NCBI RefSeq assembly: GCF_003590775.1
Contig: NZ_QYUM01000003.1
Coordinates: forward strand, 1,056,501-1,120,500
Source of the DNA: Sphingomonas cavernae
Lineage (GTDB): Bacteria > Pseudomonadota > Alphaproteobacteria > Sphingomonadales > Sphingomonadaceae
Length of the DNA stretch: 64,000 nucleotides
Direction of reading: 5' to 3'
The translations under genes and the position numbers were made by a program. Below, piece after piece: positions 52,696-62,242 of this stretch. A model generated the notes under the pieces. That model searched no databases and was not told where the DNA came from. It was given only the letters and a program-made list of their open reading frames with translations. How positions within the stretch are numbered: the first letter of the stretch is position 1; every line of letters starts with the position of its first letter.

Positions 52696-53453
52696 CCAGC
52701 CCCCGCAAGCAGCTCTCCATTCGGCCTGATCCGGGCGGGCCGCCGCTCAAGACCGCGATGGTCATGGCGGCGGGCCTCGGCAAGCGCATGCGCCCGCTGA
52801 CCGCGACGCGGCCCAAGCCACTTGTCGAGGTCGCGGGCAAGGCGCTGCTCGATCACACGCTCGATCGGCTGCGCGCCGCCGGTATCGAGCGCGCGGTGGT
52901 CAATGTTCATTATCTTGCCGACGCGCTCGAAGCGCATTTGAACAACAAGGTCAAAGATCTTGAAATTATTGTCTCTGATGAGCGCGACCTGCTGCTCGAA
53001 ACTGGCGGCGGGCTGGTCAAGGCGCAGGCGCTGATCCCCGACGACCCCTTTCTCTGCGTCAACAGCGACAATCTCTGGATCGATGGCCCCAGCGACGCGA
53101 TCCGGATGCTTGCCGCGCGCTGGGACGGCGCGCAGATGGATGCACTGCTGCTGCTCGTCCCGCAGGCGCGTGCCAATTGCCATAGTGGCGCCGGCGATTT
53201 TCACCTCGACGCCGTGGGCCGGGTCAGCCGTCGCAAGCCGGGCCGCGTGGCACCCTTCGTCTATACCGGCGTCCAGTTGCTGTCGCACCGTCTGCTGCGC
53301 GACGCGCCTTCGGGGCCCTTCTCGACAAACATCCTTTGGAACCGCGCGATCGAGGAAGGACGCTGCTTCGGTCTCGTCCATCACGGTCTCTGGTTCGACG
53401 TCGGCACGCCGCAGGCGGTGAAGAAGACCGAGGCGCTGCTCGCTTATGGGTGA
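52692..53453 (+). CDS. murU: MurU-like N-acetylmuramate-1-phosphate uridylyltransferase
   Basis: A 253-residue nucleotidyltransferase with MAAGLGKRMRPLTATRPKPLVEVAGKALLDH (nucleotide loop) and VNSDNLW (metal Asp). It would join MurNAc-1-P and UTP to UDP-MurNAc, bypassing the fosfomycin-sensitive MurA step. The 20 residues before the core are slightly longer than in Pseudomonas. Its ATG overlaps the amgK stop (ATGA), and its end overlaps addB by eight bases. Confidence 0.9.
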   Translation: MTSPRKQLSIRPDPGGPPLKTAMVMAAGLGKRMRPLTATRPKPLVEVAGKALLDHTLDRLRAAGIERAVVNVHYLADALEAHLNNKVKDLEIIVSDERDLLLETGGGLVKAQALIPDDPFLCVNSDNLWIDGPSDAIRMLAARWDGAQMDALLLLVPQARANCHSGAGDFHLDAVGRVSRRKPGRVAPFVYTGVQLLSHRLLRDAPSGPFSTNILWNRAIEEGRCFGLVHHGLWFDVGTPQAVKKTEALLAYG

Positions 53454-56427
53454 GCGGGGCGCGCCCTCCGTCCACACAATTCCCCCCCACCGGGCCTTTG
53501 CCGATGCGCTCGCCGAAGGACTGATTGCCACATGGGGCAAGGATCCGATGGCGCTCGCGCGCGGGATCGTGCTCGTGCCGAACAACCGCGCAGCGGGCGC
53601 GATCACCAACGCATTTGTGCGACGGGCCGAAGGCGGACTGCTGTTGCCGAGGCTGATCCCGATCGGCGATCCCGAGCTCGACGAGCGGCTGGGCAGTGCG
53701 CTCGATCCGATCGGCAGCGGCGATCCAATCGCGCCCGCGATCGACCCGATCCGACGCCGCATGATGCTTGCGCGGTTGGTGCAGGAAGAACGCGCCCGGT
53801 CGGGCGAGCCCGTCGATGCCGCCGAAGCGGTGCGGCTGGCGGCAGAACTTGCACGCACGCTCGATCAGCTTCTCGTCGAATGCGTCGAGCCGCGCCGGCT
53901 CAGGACGCTTGAGGTCGCTGCCGAGCTTTCCGAACACTGGCAAAAATCGCTGAGACTGATGTCGATCATCCTCGATCGCTGGCCCGACGAGCTCGCGCGG
54001 ATCGACCGGATCGACATGGCCGAGCGCCGCAACCGGCTGCTCGAACGCGTCGCGCGGCGCTGGCGCGAGGCGCCCCCCCCAGGTTTCGTCGTGGCGGCGG
54101 GCGTCACCACCAGCGCGCCCATGGTCGCGCGCGTGCTGCGGACGGTGTCGCGGATGGAACGGGGCATGGTCGTACTCCCCGCGCTCGACGACGAGATGCC
54201 GCAGGACGAATGGGATGCACTCGGCCCCTTCGACCGTGACCCGGTGACGGGTTTCCGCAAGGTTTCGATAGAATCGCACCCCCAGTTTCACCTGAAACTG
54301 CTGCTCGACCGGATGGACGTGGGTCGGGGCGAGGTGCGGCGCTGGCGCTGGGGCGGCGGGCATGACGCCAGTGCTGCGCGCAGCCGCGCGATCTCCAATG
54401 CTATGAAGCCCGCGGTTTTTACGGGACGTTGGAGCGACCCCGATCTGGAGACGCGGCTGACGGGCGTCAGGGCGCTGGAAGTCGCGACGCCCGCCGAGGA
54501 AGCGCAGGCGATCGCGATCGCCCTGCGCGAGGCGCTCGAAACGCCTGCGCGCACTGCGGCGCTCATAACCCCCGACCGCGCGCTCGCGACGCGCGTGTCG
54601 GCGCACCTGAAGCGTTGGGGCATCGAGGCCGATGACTCCGCGGGGCGACCGCTCTCGGGAGAACCGGCGGGCACCCTGCTGCTCGCGCTGGCCGAGGCCG
54701 CGGCGGAGGATTTCGCGCCGATCGCGCTTCTCGCGCTGCTCAAGCATCCGCTCGTCCAGGCCGGTGAAGGGCGGCTTGACTGGCTCGACAAGGTTCGCGT
54801 GCTCGATCTTGCGCTGAGGGGGCCGCGCCCACCCGCCGGGCTCGAAGGCATCACCCGGTTTCTGGCGGGAGGCAATGAACGCGAGCGCAGGGCGCGCAGC
54901 CGCGCGGAGGAAGGCTGGCGGACGATGCGGACGCTGCTCGATCCCTATGCAGCCGCTGTGGCCAATGCGCGTTCATTTGCCGCGCTGCTGGCGGCGCTTC
55001 GCGATGCTGCCACCGCGCTTTCGGGCGACGCGCTATGGTCGGGCGCCGCGGGGCGCGCTGCCGCAGAACTGATCGCAGAGCTTGAAGTTCATGCCGCCGA
55101 CGGCCCCGCCGACGCGCGGCCTGAGACTCTGTCGCCGCTGCTGAAGGGGCTGATGGACGAAGTGGCGGTGCGTCCGCCGCAGGGCGGGCACCCGCGCATC
55201 TCGATCTGGGGATTGCTAGAGGCGCGGCTGCAACAGGCCGATCTGGTGGTTCTGGCGGGGCTCAACGAGGGGAGCTGGCCGGCGCTTCCCGCACAGGATC
55301 CATGGCTTGCGCCGCGCATCCGCGCCGAACTCGGTCTGGCGAGCCTCGAACGCCGCATCGGTCTGTCGGCACATGACTTCGCAAGCGCGCTTGGCGCGCC
55401 GCAGGTCGTGGTCACGCGCGCGCGCCGCGATGCGCGCGCGCCCGCGATCGCGTCGCGCTTCTGGCTGCGCATGGAGGCGATGGATCCCGGCTTCCGGGCC
55501 GAGCGCAACGTGCCAGCCTTCGGCGCATGGGCGGGGATGATCGACCGCCCCAACGATTTCGCCCCCGCCGAACAGCCCGCGCCGACGCCGCCCGTCGCCG
55601 ATCGTCCCAAGGCGCTCAGCGTCACGCAGGTCGACCGACTGAAGGCCGATCCTTACGCGTTCTACGCCTTGAAGATGCTCCGCCTTCGCGCACTCGACCC
55701 GATTGACGCCGAGGCGAGCGCGGCATGGCGCGGCACCGCAATTCACGATGTGCTTGAACGCTGGGCCGGTGAGGGCTGGCGCGCCGATCGGCTGCTGCCG
55801 CTCGCGCGCGAATTCTTCACGCGGCCCGAAGTGCATCCGCTTCAGCGCGCCTTCTGGCAACCGCGTGTCGAGGAGGCGCTCAGGTGGATCGCCGAGCAGA
55901 TCGAGAAGGACAGGGCGGCAGATCGCACGCCCTGGAAGGCGGAGGTCTCGGGCAGCGCACAGATCGCGGGAGTCGAACTCGATGGCCGCGTCGACCGGAT
56001 CGACCGGTTCGAAGGCGGCGGCATCGCGATCGTCGACTACAAGACGGGCAAGGCGCCTTCCGACATCGCGGTGCGCGAAGGCTTCGCCATGCAGCTTGGG
56101 CTGCTCGGGCTGATCGCCGAGCGCGGCGGGTTCGACGGCGTTGGGGGCACCGCAGAGGCATTCGAATACTGGTCGCTTGCAAAGAATGGCGGCCAGTTCG
56201 GCAGCCGCCGCTCCCCCGTTCACGCCGATGGAAAGGGTGGCAAGATCGAAGCGCATAGCTTTACCGCACACGCCGAGGCCATGTTTCGCGCGGCGGCCGA
56301 ATTGTGGCTGACCGGAAGCGCGCCCTTCACGGCCAAGCTCCATCCCGAATATGCACCCTATGCCGATTACGACCAGTTGATGCGGCTCGACGAATGGTAT
56401 GGGCGCGGGGACGCGGGCCATGACTAG
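53446..56427 (+). CDS. addB: AddB, double-strand break repair helicase-nuclease subunit
   Basis: A 993-residue subunit that with AddA resects double-strand ends for RecA, as in alphaproteobacteria. Near the N-terminus LVPNNRAAGAITNAFV occupies the Walker-like position. The C-terminal RecB-family nuclease shows AWRGTAIHDVLERW, ELDGRVDRIDRFEGG and IVDYKTGKAP. I see no clustered C-terminal cysteines, so the Fe-S cluster of the Bacillus enzyme is probably absent. ATG 53446 overlaps murU; the end overlaps addA by eight bases. Confidence 0.93.
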   Translation: MGERGAPSVHTIPPHRAFADALAEGLIATWGKDPMALARGIVLVPNNRAAGAITNAFVRRAEGGLLLPRLIPIGDPELDERLGSALDPIGSGDPIAPAIDPIRRRMMLARLVQEERARSGEPVDAAEAVRLAAELARTLDQLLVECVEPRRLRTLEVAAELSEHWQKSLRLMSIILDRWPDELARIDRIDMAERRNRLLERVARRWREAPPPGFVVAAGVTTSAPMVARVLRTVSRMERGMVVLPALDDEMPQDEWDALGPFDRDPVTGFRKVSIESHPQFHLKLLLDRMDVGRGEVRRWRWGGGHDASAARSRAISNAMKPAVFTGRWSDPDLETRLTGVRALEVATPAEEAQAIAIALREALETPARTAALITPDRALATRVSAHLKRWGIEADDSAGRPLSGEPAGTLLLALAEAAAEDFAPIALLALLKHPLVQAGEGRLDWLDKVRVLDLALRGPRPPAGLEGITRFLAGGNERERRARSRAEEGWRTMRTLLDPYAAAVANARSFAALLAALRDAATALSGDALWSGAAGRAAAELIAELEVHAADGPADARPETLSPLLKGLMDEVAVRPPQGGHPRISIWGLLEARLQQADLVVLAGLNEGSWPALPAQDPWLAPRIRAELGLASLERRIGLSAHDFASALGAPQVVVTRARRDARAPAIASRFWLRMEAMDPGFRAERNVPAFGAWAGMIDRPNDFAPAEQPAPTPPVADRPKALSVTQVDRLKADPYAFYALKMLRLRALDPIDAEASAAWRGTAIHDVLERWAGEGWRADRLLPLAREFFTRPEVHPLQRAFWQPRVEEALRWIAEQIEKDRAADRTPWKAEVSGSAQIAGVELDGRVDRIDRFEGGGIAIVDYKTGKAPSDIAVREGFAMQLGLLGLIAERGGFDGVGGTAEAFEYWSLAKNGGQFGSRRSPVHADGKGGKIEAHSFTAHAEAMFRAAAELWLTGSAPFTAKLHPEYAPYADYDQLMRLDEWYGRGDAGHD

Positions 56428-59400
56428 CCAGCATCGCCCGATCCAGCTTCAGGGCAACCAGAAAGCCGCGTCCGAACCGCGCGAAAGCGTTTGGCTCTCC
56501 GCCTCCGCAGGTACGGGCAAGACGCAGGTGCTGACCGCGCGCGTGCTGCGCCTGTTGCTCAACGGCGCCGATCCCGCGGCTATCCTCTGTCTGACCTTCA
56601 CCAAGGCGGGTGCCGCCGAAATGGCCGATCGCATCCACGCCAAGCTCGCTTCCTGGGTGCGGATGAAGGGGCCTGAGCTCGCGCTCGAACTGCGCGCGCT
56701 GGGCGAGTCCGCGACGCCCGAAAGCATCGACGCCGCGCGCCAGCTTTTCGCACGCGTGCTCGACGCGAGCGGCGCGGGGTTGCGGATCCAGACCATCCAC
56801 AGCTTCTGTCAAACATTGCTCGCCGGATTTCCGCTCGAGGCCGGGCTGGTACCGGGCTTCCGCGCGCTTGAAGGACGCGAGGAATCGACGCTCCAGCGGC
56901 AGGTGATGGCCGACATGCTTGTGGCGGCCGAAGCCAATACCGACGACAGGCTCGTCGCTGCGCTTCAGGCGTTGAGCTTGAGGCTGGGCGAGGGCGGGGC
57001 GGAGGCCTTCCTCACCAATTGCGCGCGCGCGCCGCAGGCGATGGAGGCACTGGGCGATGACATTGCGGCAATTGTCCGCCGCGCGCTCGATGTGCCCGAA
57101 GGCGATGTCGAATCCGCGGTTGTGGATGCGTGCTGCGACGATGTTTTCGATATCGAGAGCCTGAGGCTGATTGCGGCCGCCAATGCCACGTGGGGCAGCA
57201 AGACCGGGCTGGATCGCGCGGACATCATCGCCGCGTGGCGCGCCGCTGGTGCCGTCGTGCGCGCCGAAATGCTGCCCGATCTGCTTTCGGTCGTGGTCAC
57301 GCAGAAGGGCGAACTTAAGGCGGTCTCACCGAAACTGCTCGATGCCGAACCCGGTTATGCAGGCTATGCGCAAAGGGTGGCCGATTGCGTTCAGGCGCTG
57401 GTCGGCCTGCGCAGCCGCGCGGCGCTTGCGGCGTTGTTCGCGCAGGGACTGGAGGCAGGCCGCACCTATGCGCGCGCCTATGCCGAGGCCAAGCGGCTCG
57501 CAGGCGTTGTCGATTTCGACGATCTCATCCGCAGCGCCGTCACCTTGCTCGGCCAGTCGCACATGGCCGAATGGATCCGCTTCAAGCTCGATCAGGCGAC
57601 CGATCACATCCTGGTCGACGAAGCGCAGGATACCAACGCCAGCCAATGGGCGATCATCAAGACGCTCGCCGAGGATTTCTTCGCCGAGGAACTGCTGTTG
57701 GATGACCGCGAGCGTGCGCGCACACCCGTGCGCACGATCTTCTCGGTCGGCGATTTCAAGCAGGCGATCTTTGGTTTTCAGGGCACCGACCCGATCAATT
57801 TCCGCGCGGCGCAGCTCCATTTCGAGCGTCAGGCGGCGGCGGCGGAACGCCGTGTTCACGATCTTTCGTTGACCGAATCCTTCCGCTCGACCGCGCCGAT
57901 CCTCGAATTCGTCGATACGGTGGTGGCCGGGCTGGGTGACGGTGCGCTCAGCCAGATGATCGACCCCGAACCCCATCGCAGTGCTGTCGCTGGTCCCGGC
58001 GTCGTCACGCTGTGGAGCCCGGTTTCCGCGGAGGGCGATGACGGCGACGAAATCGAGGGCGAGGAAAGCTGGCTCGGCGATTCGACGCGGCGTTTCGCGA
58101 CGCGGCTGGCAAAACAGATCAGGCGCTGGCTCGACGCGCCGACATGGATCAACAATCGCGGCAGACCGAAACGGCTCGAACCGCAGGATATATTGATCCT
58201 TGTGCGTCGCCGCAGCGAACTCGCTTCGCTGATCGTAGCGCGCCTCCATGCCGAGAAGGTGCCCGTGGCGGGTGTAGACCGGCTGCGGCTCAATGCGCCG
58301 CTGGCGGTGCGCGATCTTCTCGCCGCGATCCGCTTCGTGCTCCAGCCCGAGGATGATCTGAACCTCGCGGCGCTGCTCGTCTCGCCGCTGCTCGGCTGGA
58401 GTCAGACCGAACTCTACGCGGCCGCATTTGGTCGAAAGGGCGGTCTCTGGCGCCATCTGCGCGCAACGCAGGATGTCGAGCGGCTGTCGCCACTTCACGC
58501 TATGCTGGGCAGGGCGGACCTGTCCTCGCCCTATCGTTTTCTCGAGGAGCTACTTTCCGGTCCCCTTGATGGGCGGCGCAAGCTGCTGCGCCGACTGGGC
58601 GAAGAAGCGCGCGATCCCATCGAGGAATTGCTCAACGCCGCGCTCCAGTTCGAGGGCGACAAGACGCCAACGCTGCAGGCCTTTCTCGACCGCTTCGAAC
58701 GCGAAACGGAGGACATCAAACGCGATCCCTCTGCACCGATGGACGCGGTCCGTGTGATGACCGCGCATGGCGCCAAGGGGCTCCAGGCGCCGCTGGTGAT
58801 CCTTGCCGACGCAACCGTTGATCCCGAACGCGCCGGCGGCGGATACAGCAAGCTCGACTGGCCGATCGGCGAAGAGGGCGAACTCGTTCCGGTATTCCGG
58901 CCGCGCGCGGCAGAGACCGTGGGAAGCCTCAAGCAAGCCGCAGAGTTTTCCAAGAAGCGCGACATGGAGGAGCATTGGCGCCTGCTCTATGTCGCGCTGA
59001 CCCGTGCCGAGGAATGGCTGGTGGTGGGCGGCGCGCTTGGTCCTCAGGCCAAGGGGCAGGCGCCCGACAAAAGCTGGCACGCCGCGATGCGGACGGCCTT
59101 TCAGCATCTCGAGATAGACGGCGAGGGTGATCCCGACTGGGGCGGCGCGTGGCATTTTCGCGGGCGGGCGCCGACGGCGTCGATCGAGGACAGGGCGCAG
59201 GAGCACACGCGACCAGGCGACCTGGTGGCCTTGCCGGATTGGATTCATGCCACGGCTCCCGCCGAAGCGCGTCCTCCGCGCCCGCTCGCACCGTCCTCGC
59301 TCGGCCCCGATGACGTCGCTGATCCGCCGCCGGGCCCCGAAATGCGCCGGGCGGCCGAGCGTGGGCGGCGGCTGCACGCGCTGTTCGAACGGCTGCCCGA

Positions 59401-59860
59401 TGTTCGCGCCGCAGAACGGCGCGACTCAGCGCAGCGCTGGCTCGAACAGGGTGCCGGTATAACGGATCCCGCCGAGCGCTCGGCGATCACGGACGCCGCG
59501 CTCGCTATCATCGACGATCCCGAACATGCGGCGCTGTTCGGCCCCGACGCACTGGCGGAAGCGCCGATCGCGGCGGTTGTGGATGGCGACGTTGTAGCGG
59601 GCACGGTTGACCGGCTGCTTGTCGGCGAGCGCGTGGTCCGCGTCGTCGACTTCAAGACCGGCCGGCGAGTGCCCGCCTCGGCCGAGCGCGTTCCCGAGCA
59701 CCATTTGCGCCAGATGTCGGCCTATGCGGAGGCGCTCAAGGTCATCTTTCCTGACCGTCGCGTCGAGGCGCAGTTGCTCTACACCTCGGGACCCACGCTG
59801 ATCGATCTGTCCGATGCGTTGCTCGCGCGTCACAAGCCCGGCTTGAATGCCAAAGAGTAA
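56420..59860 (+). CDS. addA: AddA, double-strand break repair helicase-nuclease subunit
   Basis: A 1146-residue UvrD-like helicase/nuclease. Walker A is ASAGTGKT ending at residue 35; later CLTFTKAGAAEMADRI, DHILVDEAQDTN (Walker B), GDFKQAIFGFQGTDP, and ALTRAEEWL motif VI. The C-terminal nuclease has GTVDRLLVGERVVRVVDFKTGR. With AddB it forms the complex that processes broken ends. ATG 56420 overlaps addB by eight bases. Confidence 0.96.
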   Translation: MTSQHRPIQLQGNQKAASEPRESVWLSASAGTGKTQVLTARVLRLLLNGADPAAILCLTFTKAGAAEMADRIHAKLASWVRMKGPELALELRALGESATPESIDAARQLFARVLDASGAGLRIQTIHSFCQTLLAGFPLEAGLVPGFRALEGREESTLQRQVMADMLVAAEANTDDRLVAALQALSLRLGEGGAEAFLTNCARAPQAMEALGDDIAAIVRRALDVPEGDVESAVVDACCDDVFDIESLRLIAAANATWGSKTGLDRADIIAAWRAAGAVVRAEMLPDLLSVVVTQKGELKAVSPKLLDAEPGYAGYAQRVADCVQALVGLRSRAALAALFAQGLEAGRTYARAYAEAKRLAGVVDFDDLIRSAVTLLGQSHMAEWIRFKLDQATDHILVDEAQDTNASQWAIIKTLAEDFFAEELLLDDRERARTPVRTIFSVGDFKQAIFGFQGTDPINFRAAQLHFERQAAAAERRVHDLSLTESFRSTAPILEFVDTVVAGLGDGALSQMIDPEPHRSAVAGPGVVTLWSPVSAEGDDGDEIEGEESWLGDSTRRFATRLAKQIRRWLDAPTWINNRGRPKRLEPQDILILVRRRSELASLIVARLHAEKVPVAGVDRLRLNAPLAVRDLLAAIRFVLQPEDDLNLAALLVSPLLGWSQTELYAAAFGRKGGLWRHLRATQDVERLSPLHAMLGRADLSSPYRFLEELLSGPLDGRRKLLRRLGEEARDPIEELLNAALQFEGDKTPTLQAFLDRFERETEDIKRDPSAPMDAVRVMTAHGAKGLQAPLVILADATVDPERAGGGYSKLDWPIGEEGELVPVFRPRAAETVGSLKQAAEFSKKRDMEEHWRLLYVALTRAEEWLVVGGALGPQAKGQAPDKSWHAAMRTAFQHLEIDGEGDPDWGGAWHFRGRAPTASIEDRAQEHTRPGDLVALPDWIHATAPAEARPPRPLAPSSLGPDDVADPPPGPEMRRAAERGRRLHALFERLPDVRAAERRDSAQRWLEQGAGITDPAERSAITDAALAIIDDPEHAALFGPDALAEAPIAAVVDGDVVAGTVDRLLVGERVVRVVDFKTGRRVPASAERVPEHHLRQMSAYAEALKVIFPDRRVEAQLLYTSGPTLIDLSDALLARHKPGLNAKE

Positions 59861-59933
59861 TGCTTGGGCGAAAGCGGTTGAGAGAGACGCCCGGCCTGCC
59901 TAGATATCGAGCCAACACGAAGGAGATTTGGCC

Positions 59934-60254
59934 ATGGCCACCAAGCAGATCAGTGACGCGAGCTTTCATCAGGACGTGATCGCGGCCGAGGGGCCCGTTC
60001 TCGTCGACTTCTGGGCCGAATGGTGCGGCCCGTGCAAGATGATCGGCCCGTCGCTCGAGGAGATCGCCGAGGAACTTGGCGACAAGGTGACTATCGCCAA
60101 GCTCAACATCGAGGAAAATCCCGACGCGCCTGCGAAATATGGCGTGCGCAGCATTCCGACGATGATCCTGTTCAAGAACGGTGCTCCTGCGGCCACCAAG
60201 ATCGGCGCGGCACCCAAGGGGCAGCTCAAGGGCTGGCTCGAAGGCGAGCTTTAA
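59934..60254 (+). CDS. trxA: Thioredoxin 1
   Basis: A 106-residue thioredoxin with WCGPC (Cys31, Cys34), the cis-Pro loop [11 protein letters not shown], and the general fold [27 protein letters not shown]. It reduces disulfides in ribonucleotide reductase, peroxiredoxins and others. AAGGAG lies 8 bases before ATG 59934. Located 73 bases after addA, perhaps with its own promoter. Confidence 0.96.
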   Translation: MATKQISDASFHQDVIAAEGPVLVDFWAEWCGPCKMIGPSLEEIAEELGDKVTIAKLNIEENPDAPAKYGVRSIPTMILFKNGAPAATKIGAAPKGQLKGWLEGEL

Positions 60255-60307
60255 TTCTCCAACATTGACGGGGTTCCGGCCGCAAGCCGGCGCCAGATCT
60301 GTACCAT

Positions 60308-60392
60308 ATTAGCGCTCCGGGCTTGACCCGGAGCCCATGTCCAAAGCGGCGGAGCGTCGGCCGATATGGGCTCCTGCTTTCGCAGGAGCACT
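60308..60392. repeat. Paired-hairpin repeat between trxA and rsmA
   Basis: GCTCCGGGCTTGACCCGGAG followed by CCCAT, and on the other side ATGGG followed by CTCCTGCTTTCGCAGGAG: two hairpins in mirrored order around an AAAGCGGCGGAGCG centre. It lies between convergent genes. Confidence 0.7.
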
Positions 60393-60416
60393 GATGCGGG
60401 TTTATCGCACGGTGCT

Positions 60417-61238
60417 CTATACAGCGTCCATCGCGCGCGCGAGACTAACGAAATCCTCTATCGTCAGCGTTTCGGCGCGACGGGTCGGATCTATCCCTAC
60501 CGCTTCCATCGCTGCCGGCGCGCCCGGAACAGCTTTCAGGCTCTGGCGCAGCATCTTGCGCCGCTGGCCGAATGCGGCTGCGGTCAGTCGTTCGATCGTG
60601 CCGATCGCTACGCCCGCGGGCGCCTCGCCGGGTTCGATATGGACTACCGCCGACATTACCTTGGGGGGCGGGGTGAAGGCCGAACGATGGACGTTCATCG
60701 CGAGCCGTGCGGACGATCGCCACTGGCTCAGCACCGCGAGCCTGCCATAGGCCGAGGTATCGGGCCGCGCCACGACGCGCTCGGCCACCTCTTTCTGGAA
60801 CATCAGCGTCAGCGATTTCCACCAAGGCCGCCAGTCCGTCGTCGCCAGCCAGCGCACGAGAAGAGCGGTGCCGACATTGTAGGGCAGGTTGGCGACGACG
60901 TGCGCGCCGGGTACTTCGCGCGCCTCATCTATCTTGAGAGCATCGTCCTCTATCACTCTCAATTGTCCGGGTTGCCATGCGTCGAGCTCGGCCAGCGCCG
61001 GGATGCAGCGTCGGTCACGCTCGACCGCGACGACGTTAGCTCCCGCGCGCAGCAGTGCGCGCGTCAGCCCGCCGGGACCGGGACCGACCTCATAGGCTGT
61101 CTCGCCCGTCAGATCGCCGGGAATCCGCGCAATCCGGTCGAGCAACTGTTCGTCGAGCAGGAAATTCTGGCCAAGCGCCTTGCTGGCGGCAAGGCCGTGG
61201 CGCGCGATCACGTCACGCAACGGTGGAAGCGCGCTCAC
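60417..61238 (-). CDS. rsmA: RsmA/KsgA, 16S rRNA dimethyladenosine transferase
   Basis: A 273-residue methyltransferase making m6,2A at A1518/A1519 of 16S rRNA. ALGQNFLLDEQLLDRIA, the SAM loop EVGPGPGGLT, and the catalytic NLPYNVGTALL are clear. Start GTG at 61238 overlaps the pdxA stop (GTGA). It closes the lptD-surA-pdxA-rsmA operon found also in enterobacteria; apaG is not behind it. Confidence 0.96.
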   Translation of the reverse strand: MSALPPLRDVIARHGLAASKALGQNFLLDEQLLDRIARIPGDLTGETAYEVGPGPGGLTRALLRAGANVVAVERDRRCIPALAELDAWQPGQLRVIEDDALKIDEAREVPGAHVVANLPYNVGTALLVRWLATTDWRPWWKSLTLMFQKEVAERVVARPDTSAYGRLAVLSQWRSSARLAMNVHRSAFTPPPKVMSAVVHIEPGEAPAGVAIGTIERLTAAAFGQRRKMLRQSLKAVPGAPAAMEAVGIDPTRRAETLTIEDFVSLARAMDAV

Positions 61239-62227
61239 AAGGTGCAGGCGGCGCGGTGCGCGGCGGCGGCGGCGGCCATGCGGATCGCGGCCACCATCGC
61301 GCCCGGTTCTGCAACCCCGGTGCCCGCAATGCCGAACGCGGTTCCATGATCGGGGGAAGTACGGACGAAGGGGAGTCCAAGCGTCATGTTGACCCCCTCG
61401 TCAAAATGCAGCGTCTTGAGCGGGATCAGCGCCTGATCGTGATACATGCACATTGCGACATCGTAACTGGCGCGCGCGCGCGGGTGGAACATCGTGTCGG
61501 CGGCGAGCGGGCCAACGGCGTCGACGCCGCGCTCGCGCAAGATCTCGATCGCGGGAATGATAAAGTCGATCTCCTCGCTGCCCAGCGCGCCGTTTTCGCC
61601 GGCATGCGGGTTGAACCCGGCAAAGGCCAGCCGCGGCGACTTGATGCCGAAATTGCGCGTGATGCCCTTGGCGGTGACGAGGCTCTTGGCCACGATCATC
61701 TCGATCGAAAGCGCGTCCGATACGTCTTTCAGCGGCATGTGCGTGGTCAGCGGGACGACCTTCAGGCTTGGCCCCGCAAGCAGCATGATCGCGTTTTCGC
61801 GCGCTATTCCGCAGCGTTCCGCCACGAATTCGGTCTGGCCGGGGTGACGAAAACCAACGTCGTAGAGCTGCGATTTGGAGACCGGGCCGGTCACCAGCGC
61901 ACCGGCCGCGCCTGAACGCGCGAGCCCTGCCGCCATTTCGAGCGAATCGAGCGAACAGCGCGCGCCCTCGGCGTCGGGCTTGCCCGGAATGATCGGGCCG
62001 CCATCCTCGAGCTGAATCAGCGGCAGGCCGCCAGCAAACGCGTCGGGTGCTTCGGCCGGGTCGGAAATGCGTGTGACCGGCCCGTCCCACACCGCCGAGA
62101 TGGAACGCCCGTCACCGACCGCGAAGAACGGCGCAAGTCCGTCCTCGACGCGCCGTTCCCAGGCTTTTGCAGTGATCTCCGGACCGATACCCGCCGGATC
62201 CCCCAGCGATACGGCAATGGGGTTCAC
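61235..62227 (-). CDS. pdxA: 4-hydroxythreonine-4-phosphate dehydrogenase
   Basis: A 330-residue enzyme of vitamin B6 synthesis. It starts with IAVSLGDPAGIGPEI, and later shows LVTGPVSKSQL, GFNPHAGENGALGSEE and MYHDQALIPLKTLHFDEGVNMTLGLPFVRTSPDHGTAF in segments that include the metal-binding His. GTG start at 62227, with GGGAGGG seven bases upstream. It lies 15 bases behind surA. Confidence 0.95.
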   Translation of the reverse strand: MNPIAVSLGDPAGIGPEITAKAWERRVEDGLAPFFAVGDGRSISAVWDGPVTRISDPAEAPDAFAGGLPLIQLEDGGPIIPGKPDAEGARCSLDSLEMAAGLARSGAAGALVTGPVSKSQLYDVGFRHPGQTEFVAERCGIARENAIMLLAGPSLKVVPLTTHMPLKDVSDALSIEMIVAKSLVTAKGITRNFGIKSPRLAFAGFNPHAGENGALGSEEIDFIIPAIEILRERGVDAVGPLAADTMFHPRARASYDVAMCMYHDQALIPLKTLHFDEGVNMTLGLPFVRTSPDHGTAFGIAGTGVAEPGAMVAAIRMAAAAAAHRAACTL

Positions 62228-62242
62228 GCGCGGCCCTCCCTG

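Noticed and set aside
53224-54747. 507-codon minus-strand frame over addB/murU
   Set aside because: Antisense shadow crossing two well supported genes.
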